DNA of 35,000 bases from a virus, in IMG/VR virus record IMGVR_UViG_3300028837_000509, positions 1 to 35,000 of that record; one strand, written 5' to 3'. A program made the translations under genes and the position numbers. Shown in pieces: positions 1 through 8,618 of this stretch (positions within the stretch are counted from its first letter, which is position 1; each line of letters opens with the position of its first letter). The notes beneath the pieces are model-generated. The model did not search any database, was not told where the DNA came from, and worked only from the letters and a program-made list of their open reading frames with translations.

Positions 1-263
1 TTAACACGTATTTCTTGGTCTACCGCTGCATCGTGTATAAGATTGTACGTTTGATATGAGTCACTAGATGCCACTGCGTATAAGTCAGGCTGATTTTCAA
101 AAGTTATTTCGCCAAAGCCGAATCTTGAAAATAATTCTTCTCCAACGCTATTCTTCTTTAATTTACCGCCATCAGGATAACACTGAATCCAAGTTCCATC
201 AGGGTCAGTATCGCTAATGGAGATGTTTAAATAAATCTTGTATCGTGCATCAAAATCGTACAT
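1..263 (-). CDS. tail-region protein, 3' end outside window
   Basis: The frame is open from ATG at 263 to the window edge (87 codons, begins MYDFDARYKIYLNIS). It is the next gene after the 256-aa protein that follows the tape measure, so a distal-tail or baseplate role is inferred from position only. The visible part is rich in aromatic and acidic residues, with no signal peptide or membrane segment. Because the C-terminus is missing, I cannot assign a family. Confidence 0.75.
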   Translation of the reverse strand, partial: MYDFDARYKIYLNISISDTDPDGTWIQCYPDGGKLKKNSVGEELFSRFGFGEITFENQPDLYAVASSDSYQTYNLIHDAAVDQEIRV

Positions 264-292
264 AAATAATTTCTATCAAATAATAATTAAAT

Positions 293-1063
293 CTATATGC
301 TATTGTAACTTTGTAAATAATCTTTTTGCTTAAATTTAAAGTCTATTATATAAATATCATTCCCAAATGTTGATTTACTTTCTGAATTTTGAATATCATA
401 TATGTCTACAGAGTCTCCATTCCATGTTACTGTAACCGTCCCGTTTATTTCTACTACAGGCAGCCTAGAAAGAAAATTCAATGTCTTATTATACCCTGAT
501 ATTTCAAATGTTTTTACATTGTTACTGGATGCAAATGCGGGTATGTCACCATATGTCTTTTCTATGCCCGTGACTTTTAGTTCAAATTCATCGCTTGGTA
601 AAATAGCATCTAAATAAACAGTATGGGTGAATAAATCTAATGGGAAACTACCTATACTTAAAGATGCTGCTGCCATAACAGCCGTAATCTTTAGGAATGA
701 ACTAACATCTGTTCGCCAACAAAACACATCACTGTAAATATCTACTGCATCATAAGTTACCTTATAGTAATATTTTCCGTCATCTTCTCCCGATGTAGTA
801 GCCCCTGTTAGTTTAATTTTGCTATAAGCAGTCCCAGCCGCATTAGTAGTGGAAACAACCGTACATGATCCAGCTTTAATCGAAACATCATTAATATCAT
901 AAAGAATATATGTAGCCACAGATACTACTGCATCAATAACTATCTGAAAAGCAGGAAGGCTATCTGTTACGAAATGATGCAATATCCCCTGATTGTCAGT
1001 ATTGTCATACTGCCTATTAGTTTTCGCCGTGTACCATCCTAATGTTCCAAAGTTGTAAATCAT
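293..1063 (-). CDS. tail protein downstream of tape measure (distal-tail candidate)
   Basis: 256 aa starting MIYNFGTLGWYTAK. Its ATG overlaps the tape-measure stop as ATGA, so translation is probably coupled. The sequence looks beta-rich and has no membrane segment. In siphophages the gene directly after the tape measure is usually the distal tail protein, and that is the basis for the suggestion; I recognise no motif that proves it. The product would sit at the tail tip. Confidence 0.7.
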   Translation of the reverse strand: MIYNFGTLGWYTAKTNRQYDNTDNQGILHHFVTDSLPAFQIVIDAVVSVATYILYDINDVSIKAGSCTVVSTTNAAGTAYSKIKLTGATTSGEDDGKYYYKVTYDAVDIYSDVFCWRTDVSSFLKITAVMAAASLSIGSFPLDLFTHTVYLDAILPSDEFELKVTGIEKTYGDIPAFASSNNVKTFEISGYNKTLNFLSRLPVVEINGTVTVTWNGDSVDIYDIQNSESKSTFGNDIYIIDFKFKQKDYLQSYNSI

Positions 1064-4000
1064 ATCTTAAATTTACCTATATATCCTTTACGTCTAACAT
1101 ACTTATATCCGCCTTCATAAGAAACTGATTCTGGTGTTTTGTCTCTTATTTCCTTCAATACCGAATTTGTGGGACTCATGTCTATTGCATCATAAGTGGC
1201 ATTTGTTGCTTGCTGTGCTAATATTTGAGTCGTTTTATCATGTGGGATTATCTCAGATCCCGGAACAATGTCATAAATAGATGGAGTATCTGAACTGAGC
1301 CATTTTTTACCAGAAGGCTCTATAACCATTTCTTTTCCACCTGACTTTAATTTTTTTCCGGGAGCATCTCCAAGTATTGACAATCCACCGGGAGCCTCTT
1401 TTATACCTTCCCCGAATTGAGGTAACGGCGTAGCAGCAACTCCGGCTAAAGTAATTCCTCCAAGTATTCCTGCTAACAGTGCTTGTGGTGATATAAATCC
1501 GTATTCTGCAATAGCCTTCGCAATGTCTAATCCAACACTAAATATAGTTTCTAATTTTTTTCTTATTGCCTCTCTTTTTGCTATTTTACGATCTTCTTTC
1601 TCTAATTTTCGCTTTGCCACTAATTGCCCAGCCGTAGAGTCTCCCGCCAGTTGAATCTCTCTGTCGTATCTATTTTGTGCCCTTTGAGATGCTGCATCAT
1701 TCAACGTCCCAGCTAAATCAAACCCAGCTTGTCCTATTTGACCTATGAAATCAATTGTTTCTTGTGCTTTTTCTTTTTTTGTTTTCTCTGTTTCTGCAAA
1801 TAAATCCCTTTTCCCTTTTTCAAGTGCTTCATGTATGGCAAGAATTCTATCTGCCATTTCTTTTTCTGCATCAATAGATAAGTCTCCAGTATCAATGAGG
1901 GATTGTAGTCTATCTGACTCTAGTTTAAGTATATCTTGATTTAATTGTAATTCTATGAGCCTTTTTTGCCTAGCTACATTCTTACTGTTTTGTAGGTCTG
2001 TTGTAGCTTTCTCTGATAAAGCTAACGCCTCTTTGTTTATACCAGCATAAGTATTGCCTAATAATTCATCGTCTTTTTCTTTTTGATCGTCTCTCTGCTT
2101 TTTGAACCCACGCTTTCTTTCGCTTATTTGAAAATTAGTTAATTCTGTTTCTTTGTCTGCATAAAGTTTATTCCTGTCTGCCAATATAGCCTTTTCTTCT
2201 TTGCTGCCAGATTTAACTAAATTTAATAATTCATCTTGTTGTTTTATTTTTAAATCAATTAACTCAATGGCATTTTCATGTTCGGATGATGCTAGTGCAG
2301 CATTATAGTCACTTTCATTTTGAAACACCTCAGCTAAGTGCGACTGTGATAATGCTAATTCTTGTTGTTGTTTTAATTTTAGAAGTTCTAGCTCTTGTTT
2401 ATTTTGTTCTTTCTGTATCTTAAATTTAGTTTTGCCAGCTTTATCAAGATCAAATAATTCTTGTTCAATTAATATTCTTGCTTGAACATTGTCTTTTTCT
2501 GATATAAGTAGACTAGTTAAGTATTTTTTATATGATTCTACATCTTTTGTTATGAATTTATTATTCCCAGCAAAGAATGCTTTTGTTTCTTCTGACTGTA
2601 GTTTATTGTATTCAGTGAACGCTTGTTTCTTCGCCTTTAATCCTGACTTATATTTTTCGACATCAAACTCCCTTCTTCTAATCTCCTTGTCAATCAATTC
2701 AATATAAGCCATCGTGTCTGTAGCTTTTTGAAAATCTCCCTTTTTTACATCTTGATAATATTTAAGTATTTGAACTTGTGCCAACTGCAACTCCTCTAGC
2801 TGAGGAACATTAAGCTTACCTAGTTTGGACATTTGGGCTTGTTCTTTTCTCGTTCTTTGTTCACCCTTTGTTCGCATGTCGTAATACTCTTCCCAGAATC
2901 TTCTTGCCTTCCATGCTCTCACTCCACTAACTTCATCAACGGCTTTTATAGTAACATCCTTTAGCGATAATAAATCAGCGTATGGAATATCTTTTAAGTC
3001 CTGCACGATGGCGGCAACTTCTTCCTTGTCGCCTATCAGGTGCTTTAAATCTGCGTATTCGGCGGTAGAGGCTAGGTATGTAACATCATTTAGAAACTTA
3101 GTGAAAAAGTTCAAGAATCCTTTAAATGTATCAGATTGATCAAGCGATTTAACAAATTCAAGCCACTGAGTATTAAATCTACCCTGAGCGGCTGTTAGTG
3201 TATTAATATTTGTTATGGTACTAATACCATAAACTTCTTCCATCGTTTTAGCAAACTTTGGCATGATTTCTTCGGAAAGAAGCTCTCCTGCCTTTAGCAT
3301 CTTGTCAAGTTCTCTTGTGTTTTTACCAACGGCTATTGCCATGATTTGAAATGCTCCTGGTAATCTTTCACCCAACTGCCTACGTAATTCTTCTGTTGTA
3401 ACCTTACCTTTACTAAGCATTTGCTCTAATGCTAAAAAAATACCAGACACTTCGTCTGTCTTTAATCCCAATACCCCAGACACCTTTGCGAATGATTCAA
3501 ATATATCCTGAACCTCTTGTACTGCTAGTTTAGTTGAGATGGTGGCTGCTCTAAACTTTAAATATCTCTCAGATAGGTTAAGTAAATCAAGTCCATATCT
3601 TTTTGAAATATCAATTAAGTATTCTTGCGTTTGAGCTAATTCGTTTTGGCTTTTAATAACTTTTTTAAATGCAAAATCCAATGATTCTAATTTTCTAGTA
3701 TCTGCAAATATTTTACGCAATAAATTCCGAGCCTGAGATACGCCAATATAAGCAACTGCTAATTTCCCAACAGAAGTAATAAGTCCCTTGAATGATTGCC
3801 CAAGATTTTTCTTTCCTACTGCTGCTTTCTTTTCGGCTGCTTCCTCTTTTCTTAATTGTGCTAAGTACTCCCTTGACTGCTGTTTGCTTAACGCTGCTCT
3901 GCGGGCTACTTCTGCTGCTTTCGCTCTTTCTGCTTGTTTTACTGTATCCGCTTCTTTTTTTGCAGCCTTTCCCCGAAGACCCATTTCCTTTATATATTCA

Positions 4001-4254
4001 GATGATCTTTGTTTGCTTAACGCTGCTCTGCGGGCTACTTCTGCTGCAAGGTCTTTTTCTGCTTGCTCTACTTCAGTCAGTGCAGTTTTAGCCTTTTTCG
4101 CACCTTCTGTTACTTCTTTGAACCCACCATCTTTAATGCCGGACTTCATTTCTTTAGCGGACTTTAATATATTCTCAAACTTCAATACAATATCGGAAAA
4201 TACCTTTAAAGCATCTTCACTAATAATATCCGTTTTTTTAATTTGACCGCTCAT
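1060..4254 (-). CDS. tail tape measure protein
   Basis: 1064 aa, the longest gene here. It sets tail length and is threaded through the tail tube. The N-terminal ~160 residues are KE/AR-rich coiled coil. A tape-measure domain follows around residues 165-360, with family-typical text such as LSERYLKF and TTEELRRQLGERLPGA. A long charged coiled coil covers about 480-930. Near residues 940-980 there is a hydrophobic segment (ALLAGILGGITLAGVAATP), and a Gly-rich C-terminus with a VPGSEIIPH-like ending, as in many tape measure proteins. It overlaps the gene before it by 17 nt and the gene after it by 4 nt. The N-terminal coiled coil holds an in-frame duplication. Confidence 0.95.
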   Translation of the reverse strand: MSGQIKKTDIISEDALKVFSDIVLKFENILKSAKEMKSGIKDGGFKEVTEGAKKAKTALTEVEQAEKDLAAEVARRAALSKQRSSEYIKEMGLRGKAAKKEADTVKQAERAKAAEVARRAALSKQQSREYLAQLRKEEAAEKKAAVGKKNLGQSFKGLITSVGKLAVAYIGVSQARNLLRKIFADTRKLESLDFAFKKVIKSQNELAQTQEYLIDISKRYGLDLLNLSERYLKFRAATISTKLAVQEVQDIFESFAKVSGVLGLKTDEVSGIFLALEQMLSKGKVTTEELRRQLGERLPGAFQIMAIAVGKNTRELDKMLKAGELLSEEIMPKFAKTMEEVYGISTITNINTLTAAQGRFNTQWLEFVKSLDQSDTFKGFLNFFTKFLNDVTYLASTAEYADLKHLIGDKEEVAAIVQDLKDIPYADLLSLKDVTIKAVDEVSGVRAWKARRFWEEYYDMRTKGEQRTRKEQAQMSKLGKLNVPQLEELQLAQVQILKYYQDVKKGDFQKATDTMAYIELIDKEIRRREFDVEKYKSGLKAKKQAFTEYNKLQSEETKAFFAGNNKFITKDVESYKKYLTSLLISEKDNVQARILIEQELFDLDKAGKTKFKIQKEQNKQELELLKLKQQQELALSQSHLAEVFQNESDYNAALASSEHENAIELIDLKIKQQDELLNLVKSGSKEEKAILADRNKLYADKETELTNFQISERKRGFKKQRDDQKEKDDELLGNTYAGINKEALALSEKATTDLQNSKNVARQKRLIELQLNQDILKLESDRLQSLIDTGDLSIDAEKEMADRILAIHEALEKGKRDLFAETEKTKKEKAQETIDFIGQIGQAGFDLAGTLNDAASQRAQNRYDREIQLAGDSTAGQLVAKRKLEKEDRKIAKREAIRKKLETIFSVGLDIAKAIAEYGFISPQALLAGILGGITLAGVAATPLPQFGEGIKEAPGGLSILGDAPGKKLKSGGKEMVIEPSGKKWLSSDTPSIYDIVPGSEIIPHDKTTQILAQQATNATYDAIDMSPTNSVLKEIRDKTPESVSYEGGYKYVRRKGYIGKFKI
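3881..4047. repeat. 38-bp in-frame direct repeat inside the tape measure gene
   Basis: Two identical 38-bp copies at 3881-3918 and 4010-4047 lie 129 bp (43 codons) apart. Each encodes AAEVARRAALSKQ in the N-terminal coiled coil. The spacing keeps frame, so changes in copy number would alter tail length in 43-residue steps. Confidence 0.9.
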
Positions 4255-4987
4255 TTTCTTCTCTTATACTTTTAAGGATACCATCCCACTCTATTAATAA
4301 TATGTTTGTGTCTACCTTATAATCTCGTTTTCTTATTTGTGCCATCATTACATAAAAATCAATTGGCTTATTGTCTTCTGTTTTTGATGGTTTAAATTTT
4401 AATTCATGGTTTGTTATTCTGCCTTTTATTTTTTGTTCTATTTGTTGGATAGTTCCAGTTAATCCTATTTCCTTTAATGCATCCCATCCTGAATCCATTC
4501 CCATTTTAGCTAACATTAAAGCTGTTTTCATTTCAACTAACTCCCAGTCCCACTTAACATCCTTTTTAAACCCCTTTACGAATAAATCAAATGAATCTTG
4601 GTCTACGTACTCATAATGCTCTGTGAGTATCTTATTCCACGCCTCATTAGCTGCTTCGTCACTTGCCTTTCCCTTTTTTAGCAAGTTCATTGCTGTTTGC
4701 CACTTTTGGTGTAAGTTTAGCAGGTTTTCGTTTAATTCTTTTGGGTTTAGGTTCGGCAAGTTCTCCTGCATCTGTTGAATCTCCGACATCTCCTTTTGGA
4801 TGTGATAAAACAACTTTGCTTTTATTTCTTCGAAACTTAATAATTTCGACAAGTCCGTTACTTCCAACACTTTCGAGGTCTTCGGTGAAATCGTAAACTT
4901 TTTTACCAACGCCTCTGAGTGAGAATACATGTAAAGCCACATCGACTTCCATCTTTTCTGAATATCTAACCGCCAAATTCCTGACAT
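4238..4987 (-). CDS. tail assembly chaperone candidate, second frame
   Basis: The open frame runs 249 codons to the tape-measure start and overlaps it by 17 nt. Its last ~145 residues (DSFDLFVKGFKKDVKWDWEL onward) are the only plausible coding there. The first 329 nt lie under the 122-aa gene in another frame. Two readings fit. One is independent initiation at ATG 4789, just after AAAAGGAG. The other is a frameshift from the 122-aa gene, with this frame +1 (or -2) relative to it, at an A6 run before GGG (about 4675-4681) or the A6 run about 150 nt earlier in the gene. The position directly before the tape measure is where lambda-like G/GT chaperone pairs sit. The function is inferred from that position, not from a motif. 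Confidence 0.7.
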   Translation of the reverse strand: MSGIWRLDIQKRWKSMWLYMYSHSEALVKKFTISPKTSKVLEVTDLSKLLSFEEIKAKLFYHIQKEMSEIQQMQENLPNLNPKELNENLLNLHQKWQTAMNLLKKGKASDEAANEAWNKILTEHYEYVDQDSFDLFVKGFKKDVKWDWELVEMKTALMLAKMGMDSGWDALKEIGLTGTIQQIEQKIKGRITNHELKFKPSKTEDNKPIDFYVMMAQIRKRDYKVDTNILLIEWDGILKSIREENERSN

Positions 4988-5027
4988 AATCTTTATCTAA
5001 TCTTTGTGTTCCACTACAACAAGCCAT
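4659..5027 (-). CDS. small tail protein, first frame of the overlapping pair
   Basis: 122 aa beginning MACCSGTQRLDKDY. Residues 1-75 look like a compact domain with a CC pair near the N-terminus. The rest is a low-complexity Lys/Pro/Arg tail ending KKGKGK. The last 329 nt are shared out of frame with the next gene. Its place after the tail tube candidate and before the tape measure suits the shorter (G-type) tail assembly chaperone. I recall similar short proteins with a CCxG start in Bacteroidetes phages but cannot confirm a family here. Confidence 0.7.
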   Translation of the reverse strand: MACCSGTQRLDKDYVRNLAVRYSEKMEVDVALHVFSLRGVGKKVYDFTEDLESVGSNGLVEIIKFRRNKSKVVLSHPKGDVGDSTDAGELAEPKPKRIKRKPAKLTPKVANSNELAKKGKGK

Positions 5028-5030
5028 AAT

Positions 5031-5258
5031 TTATATTTTAAGTGCTTTTTTAAGCATTCCCTGATAAATATCTGACACATCATTTGTAATTGTGCCTTTC
5101 TTATAAAGTGTTCTTATATTGGCTAATTTTAGCCTTAAAACACACATGAACCAAATCGCTATAAAAAACCCGAATAAACTTTTATTCTTTCTTAGATTTT
5201 CAAGTTCTGTCATGTACAGAATGTATTTTAAATGAAATATATCAGTATCCGAGTGCAT
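5031..5258 (-). CDS. small membrane-associated protein in tail operon
   Basis: 75 aa with one hydrophobic stretch around residues 28-45 (SLFGFFIAIWFMCVLRLKL) flanked by basic residues, so probably a single-pass membrane protein. Its start overlaps the preceding gene by 17 nt and it ends 3 nt before the next start region, so it is a tightly packed operon member. Function unknown. Confidence 0.6.
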   Translation of the reverse strand: MHSDTDIFHLKYILYMTELENLRKNKSLFGFFIAIWFMCVLRLKLANIRTLYKKGTITNDVSDIYQGMLKKALKI

Positions 5259-5709
5259 TTCTTATTTTCTTAATTAAAACAGGATATAGTTGTTTTGTAT
5301 ATATGATTAAATTTTCATTAGTAAGTGCAAATATTAATTGTCCACCATCCTGACCTCTTTCTTTGGATACTAACAGTTCTAATTTTAATGTTTTATTATC
5401 CGTTGAGTCAATTTCAATGTCACCATACAAATTAAAACTAACAACCATATCATCGTGAAAGTCACCCTCTAGTTCAAGATTATATAATCCGTATGGAGCG
5501 TGATAAGATGCAATGTGTTCAGATTTAAGATTTGCATAACTTTCCCATTTATATTCTCCAAGTATCCCACCGTCAGATGCTACACCAAAAAGGTTTTGTG
5601 TTTTTACATGACCCAATAAACTTTCCTTTGTTTCTATTACAGATTGCTTGAAAAGTTCATTTATGTCCAACTTCTTAAACCTCGATATTTGCTGTTCAAT
5701 CTTATTCAT
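5242..5709 (-). CDS. tail-region protein of unknown function
   Basis: 155 aa from the chosen start MNKIEQQISRFKK at 5709. The frame is open 8 codons further, but that extension runs into a stem-loop (5717-5736), so the inner ATG is preferred. Acidic and mixed alpha/beta, with no signal peptide. It lies between the tail tube candidate and the small membrane protein. A tail terminator or minor tail role is possible, but nothing in the sequence proves it. Confidence 0.7.
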   Translation of the reverse strand: MNKIEQQISRFKKLDINELFKQSVIETKESLLGHVKTQNLFGVASDGGILGEYKWESYANLKSEHIASYHAPYGLYNLELEGDFHDDMVVSFNLYGDIEIDSTDNKTLKLELLVSKERGQDGGQLIFALTNENLIIYTKQLYPVLIKKIRNALGY

Positions 5710-5716
5710 GTAAATT

Positions 5717-5736
5717 GGGGTGAGTTGCCCCACCCC
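5717..5736 (-). terminator. GC-rich stem-loop between tail tube gene and next gene
   Basis: GGGGTG pairs with CACCCC across an 8-nt loop, 4 nt after the stop of the upstream gene and 8 nt before the next ATG. It is the only GC-rich stem in the late operon. Only a weak AATTT follows it, so it may be an attenuating or RNA-end-protecting hairpin rather than a full terminator. It would be expected to raise tail tube mRNA relative to downstream genes. Confidence 0.5.
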
Positions 5737-5740
5737 TATT

Positions 5741-6619
5741 TTATGCTACCGTAATGGTAATAGTTCCGCTTGAAATAACAAGGACATCATCTGACCTAGG
5801 CACTGATGGTGCAGCTAAGTTAAATGTTCCAGTTGCAAACGTAGTTCCAGTTATGGTGTATCTTCCAGGTATAGTTGAACTTTCTACAGCAGAAACTACC
5901 GTTCCATTTTCAACTACCCAATCAGCAGACGTTAATCCAAGTCCAGCAATGGCTTTTGTGTTTCCATAACAAGTAGATGTTACATCAACAACTACAGTTG
6001 TAGCACTAGCCGTTCCTATTAATGTAAGATCAACTTCTGTTAATCCATCAAGGTCTTCGGGTTCCCATGACATAACTCTTCCATAATCATACAAGTTCAA
6101 GTCTTTTTGATTCTCTAATTGAATGATTATATCAACAGTTCCACCTTCTCCGCCAGTTGTCAATAATTTCTCTTTGTCAACTATTGTCATTGAAACTCTT
6201 ATTGGCACAACATTAATTCCAGAATCGATGGTTCTTCCACGGATTGCTTCGCCATAAGTGAAATAAACGCCTTCTGTAAATCCATCGAAATAAATCAATT
6301 TCTTTTTAAGGCATTCATTAACTTCTAGTGTGAACATGTACTTATATTTTCCACGCTTAACTAGCTTCTCTGTGTCGTTCTCATACGTTCTAAGCGTAAC
6401 ATCAGAGCTTGAATCTGTTACGTTCTTAACGATCTCTTCTCCTATTACTGGATACAATAACTGACTTTTAATACCAGTCAACCATGTTGCTTCTAACAAA
6501 AAGTTAGCAGCAGTTTGGGTATGCCCTCTGTCGGCAAAAATAAATCCAGTAGGACGGTCGTATATAGTGCCAGCGACACAATATTTTCGACCTGTATTTC
6601 CTGTACTATAACAACTCAT
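5741..6619 (-). CDS. major tail tube protein candidate
   Basis: 292 aa beginning MSCYSTGNTGRKYC. An N-terminal beta-rich region (about 1-185) is followed by an Ala/Thr/Val-rich C-terminal domain (about 200-292) that looks like an Ig-like fold. Major tail proteins often carry such a decorative domain. It follows the tail-completion candidate (14-nt overlap), and a stem-loop lies right after its stop, as expected for a highly expressed structural gene. The assignment is by position, size and composition; no catalytic motif is expected. Confidence 0.6.
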   Translation of the reverse strand: MSCYSTGNTGRKYCVAGTIYDRPTGFIFADRGHTQTAANFLLEATWLTGIKSQLLYPVIGEEIVKNVTDSSSDVTLRTYENDTEKLVKRGKYKYMFTLEVNECLKKKLIYFDGFTEGVYFTYGEAIRGRTIDSGINVVPIRVSMTIVDKEKLLTTGGEGGTVDIIIQLENQKDLNLYDYGRVMSWEPEDLDGLTEVDLTLIGTASATTVVVDVTSTCYGNTKAIAGLGLTSADWVVENGTVVSAVESSTIPGRYTITGTTFATGTFNLAAPSVPRSDDVLVISSGTITITVA

Positions 6620-7142
6620 TACAATTTATATTTTTATATGTTAATTTAACTGTAAAACTAAAATTTATCCAAGGCTGCATGTTTCTGTATTCATATCTTG
6701 ACCAATCAAAATCAGAATACACATCTGGCAACTCTTTTTTAACGCCAATTATGTTTAATCCAGCCTGTTCAACTGCTTTCTTTGCTGTGAGAAACGCTTT
6801 TTCATCTTCTCTTTGAGTTGACTCACTGAGATTGTCAAGTTGAAGCGAAAAAGCTATATCTACATCATGAAAAACAGTACCATTATTAATTTCTGGTATC
6901 TTTTCTGGAATAAACGCAATCATATCCTGAGTATCATCAACAAATACTGGGATATATTTCGTAGTAAAAACCTCTGGAACAATACTTTTCTTACCATCAA
7001 CTTCTCTCGTGTTTCGATAAACCTTTCCGTATATTTCTATACCCCAGTTATTCTCAACATTTAAAGAAGCATTAAGCCTTCCAATGATCCTATTGATCCT
7101 ACGATCTAATCCAACTGCATTTGTCTTTAAATGAATACTCAT
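6606..7142 (-). CDS. neck or tail-completion protein candidate
   Basis: 178 aa starting MSIHLKTNAVGLDRRINRII. It overlaps the upstream gene by 4 nt and the tail tube candidate by 14 nt. It has no membrane segment; the C-terminal part is aromatic (WSRYEYRNMQPWINFSF). Genes between the connector and tail tube commonly encode tail completion or terminator proteins. Family not recognised. Confidence 0.6.
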   Translation of the reverse strand: MSIHLKTNAVGLDRRINRIIGRLNASLNVENNWGIEIYGKVYRNTREVDGKKSIVPEVFTTKYIPVFVDDTQDMIAFIPEKIPEINNGTVFHDVDIAFSLQLDNLSESTQREDEKAFLTAKKAVEQAGLNIIGVKKELPDVYSDFDWSRYEYRNMQPWINFSFTVKLTYKNINCNELL

Positions 7143-8182
7143 GATCTCAATGTTACCCGTTTAATACGCGGCTCTGAAAAAATATTTCTCAATCGCTTAA
7201 TTTCTCCATTCAAATCATTCATTATACCTACGCTTTCTGGGATTGTCTTGTTATACTTATTGCCGTTAAGCTCTAAATTAGCACGTGACTTAATTATCCT
7301 TTCGGTTTCGCTTGACCTCGTGGATGCTGCTATGACTTTTAAAATCTCAACAGCAGATTGGATTTGAATCGCTTTTGCAAACAATGTTTTATTTTTGTTT
7401 ACTAAGTCGGTGTAATCCCAATAAGTAGACATATCCAAATTAATGCCCCAAATCTCAGAAGTGTACTCTATGTCATTTACATCAAATAGAGTAGCAGAAT
7501 CCCAATCAACAACTTTTATTGGACGAACATTAAAATGCCCGAAAGAAGTTGGGATGCTTGCCATCTTGTATTCTCTGTCGTATGGACTAATAGATAAAGC
7601 AGAAGTTAAATACCCTAAGTAATATTTGCCGCCTACACCGCTAGTGTAATCTAAAACCCAATTAACAATCGAGTTTGTTTCACCATCGGTTACGGCTACT
7701 TCTTTTGTTTGAATGGCTGTTTTCTTTCCGCTTTGAAATAATTTAAGCGAAATTGTTCCAATACCATTAAAACTAAGAATAATATTATTTATGATGTTCG
7801 ATAACTCCTTCTTATTAATAACACTTATCTCAACTCCAACAAATGCTGTTTCAAGTGTAAGCGGGTGTTGAAAATCATATTCTTCTTTATACAATAACTC
7901 ATTGCGAAGAAGATTTGGTTTTTCTGAGAAAATCTGATTTAATACATTACTTGCCGCTTCGTTTATGATCTCGGTCAAGTAAGTATTAAAATCTCCATCA
8001 GAAATACCATCATCTTCCATAAGAAGTTTTAGATTCTTGATAGTTGCTATTCTACTAGCACCCTGAACATAAAGACCAGTGGTTGAAGCTAAATTTGCAT
8101 CGTCAACAATAGCATAAGTGGATATAGTTGGCTGTTTATAACCAACTATACCCGTAAATGATATGTTTGAAAATCTTAGCAT
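7139..8182 (-). CDS. head-tail connector region protein
   Basis: 347 aa starting MLRFSNISFTGIVGYKQPT. Mixed alpha/beta. It lies after the secreted-type pair and before the tail-completion candidate, with a 4-nt overlap at its stop and only 1 nt from the preceding gene. In related layouts large connector-region proteins of unknown function occupy this slot. I see no diagnostic motif. It may be a neck protein or an adaptor between the capsid vertex and tail. Confidence 0.6.
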   Translation of the reverse strand: MLRFSNISFTGIVGYKQPTISTYAIVDDANLASTTGLYVQGASRIATIKNLKLLMEDDGISDGDFNTYLTEIINEAASNVLNQIFSEKPNLLRNELLYKEEYDFQHPLTLETAFVGVEISVINKKELSNIINNIILSFNGIGTISLKLFQSGKKTAIQTKEVAVTDGETNSIVNWVLDYTSGVGGKYYLGYLTSALSISPYDREYKMASIPTSFGHFNVRPIKVVDWDSATLFDVNDIEYTSEIWGINLDMSTYWDYTDLVNKNKTLFAKAIQIQSAVEILKVIAASTRSSETERIIKSRANLELNGNKYNKTIPESVGIMNDLNGEIKRLRNIFSEPRIKRVTLRS

Positions 8183-8617
8183 CTAGTGTAAAAACATTTT
8201 AAATTCCTGATTTTGGATAGTTGAAGTACCCGTTCCTGTTCCGAGATAATTAAACTTAAATTCCCGATATGCAGTGAATGACGTATTTATTATCGTTACA
8301 GTATCAGTTCCAGCCGTTGAATTAACGGTAGAGCCAATCTGTGTCCACGAACTAGTATCAAACTCCCTTCCCCATAAACTAACCGCGATATTAGTGTGGT
8401 TACCAGATGTAGAATCCAAAATACAAGTGAAGATCTGCGTGCTATTGTATTTCTTTGATGCAACTATTTTAAACCACGATGCAGTTGTATTTGTCAATAA
8501 ATAATCAGTAGCACGTTCAATGTATGTCCCATCACTAGGGATGGTAAATGTTGCTGTCTGTCCTCTGACCATCGTAGCTACTACGACTAAAGCCAGAATT
8601 AGTATTAACCGTCTCAT
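8183..8617 (-). CDS. exported-type virion-operon protein, paralogue of next gene
   Basis: 144 aa. Residues 1-20 (MRRLILILALVVVATMVRGQ) look like a Sec signal peptide cut after GQ. The mature part is beta-rich and Thr/Ser-rich. Its last ~85 residues align with residues ~65-150 of the 465-aa upstream neighbour: LDSTSG matches IDSVSG, GREFDTSSWTQIG matches GRVFDSDSWTTIG, and the end EFKMFLH matches KFKTWL. Encoded between connector and head genes, so it may be a virion decoration, an exported surface protein, or both. Confidence 0.75.
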   Translation of the reverse strand: MRRLILILALVVVATMVRGQTATFTIPSDGTYIERATDYLLTNTTASWFKIVASKKYNSTQIFTCILDSTSGNHTNIAVSLWGREFDTSSWTQIGSTVNSTAGTDTVTIINTSFTAYREFKFNYLGTGTGTSTIQNQEFKMFLH

Positions 8618-8618
8618 A

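Noticed and set aside
3788-4246. Long plus-strand open frames opposite the tape measure
   Set aside because: They are antisense to a clear coiled-coil coding sequence; low-complexity Leu/Ser/Phe text is the expected complement of Lys/Glu/Ala codons.
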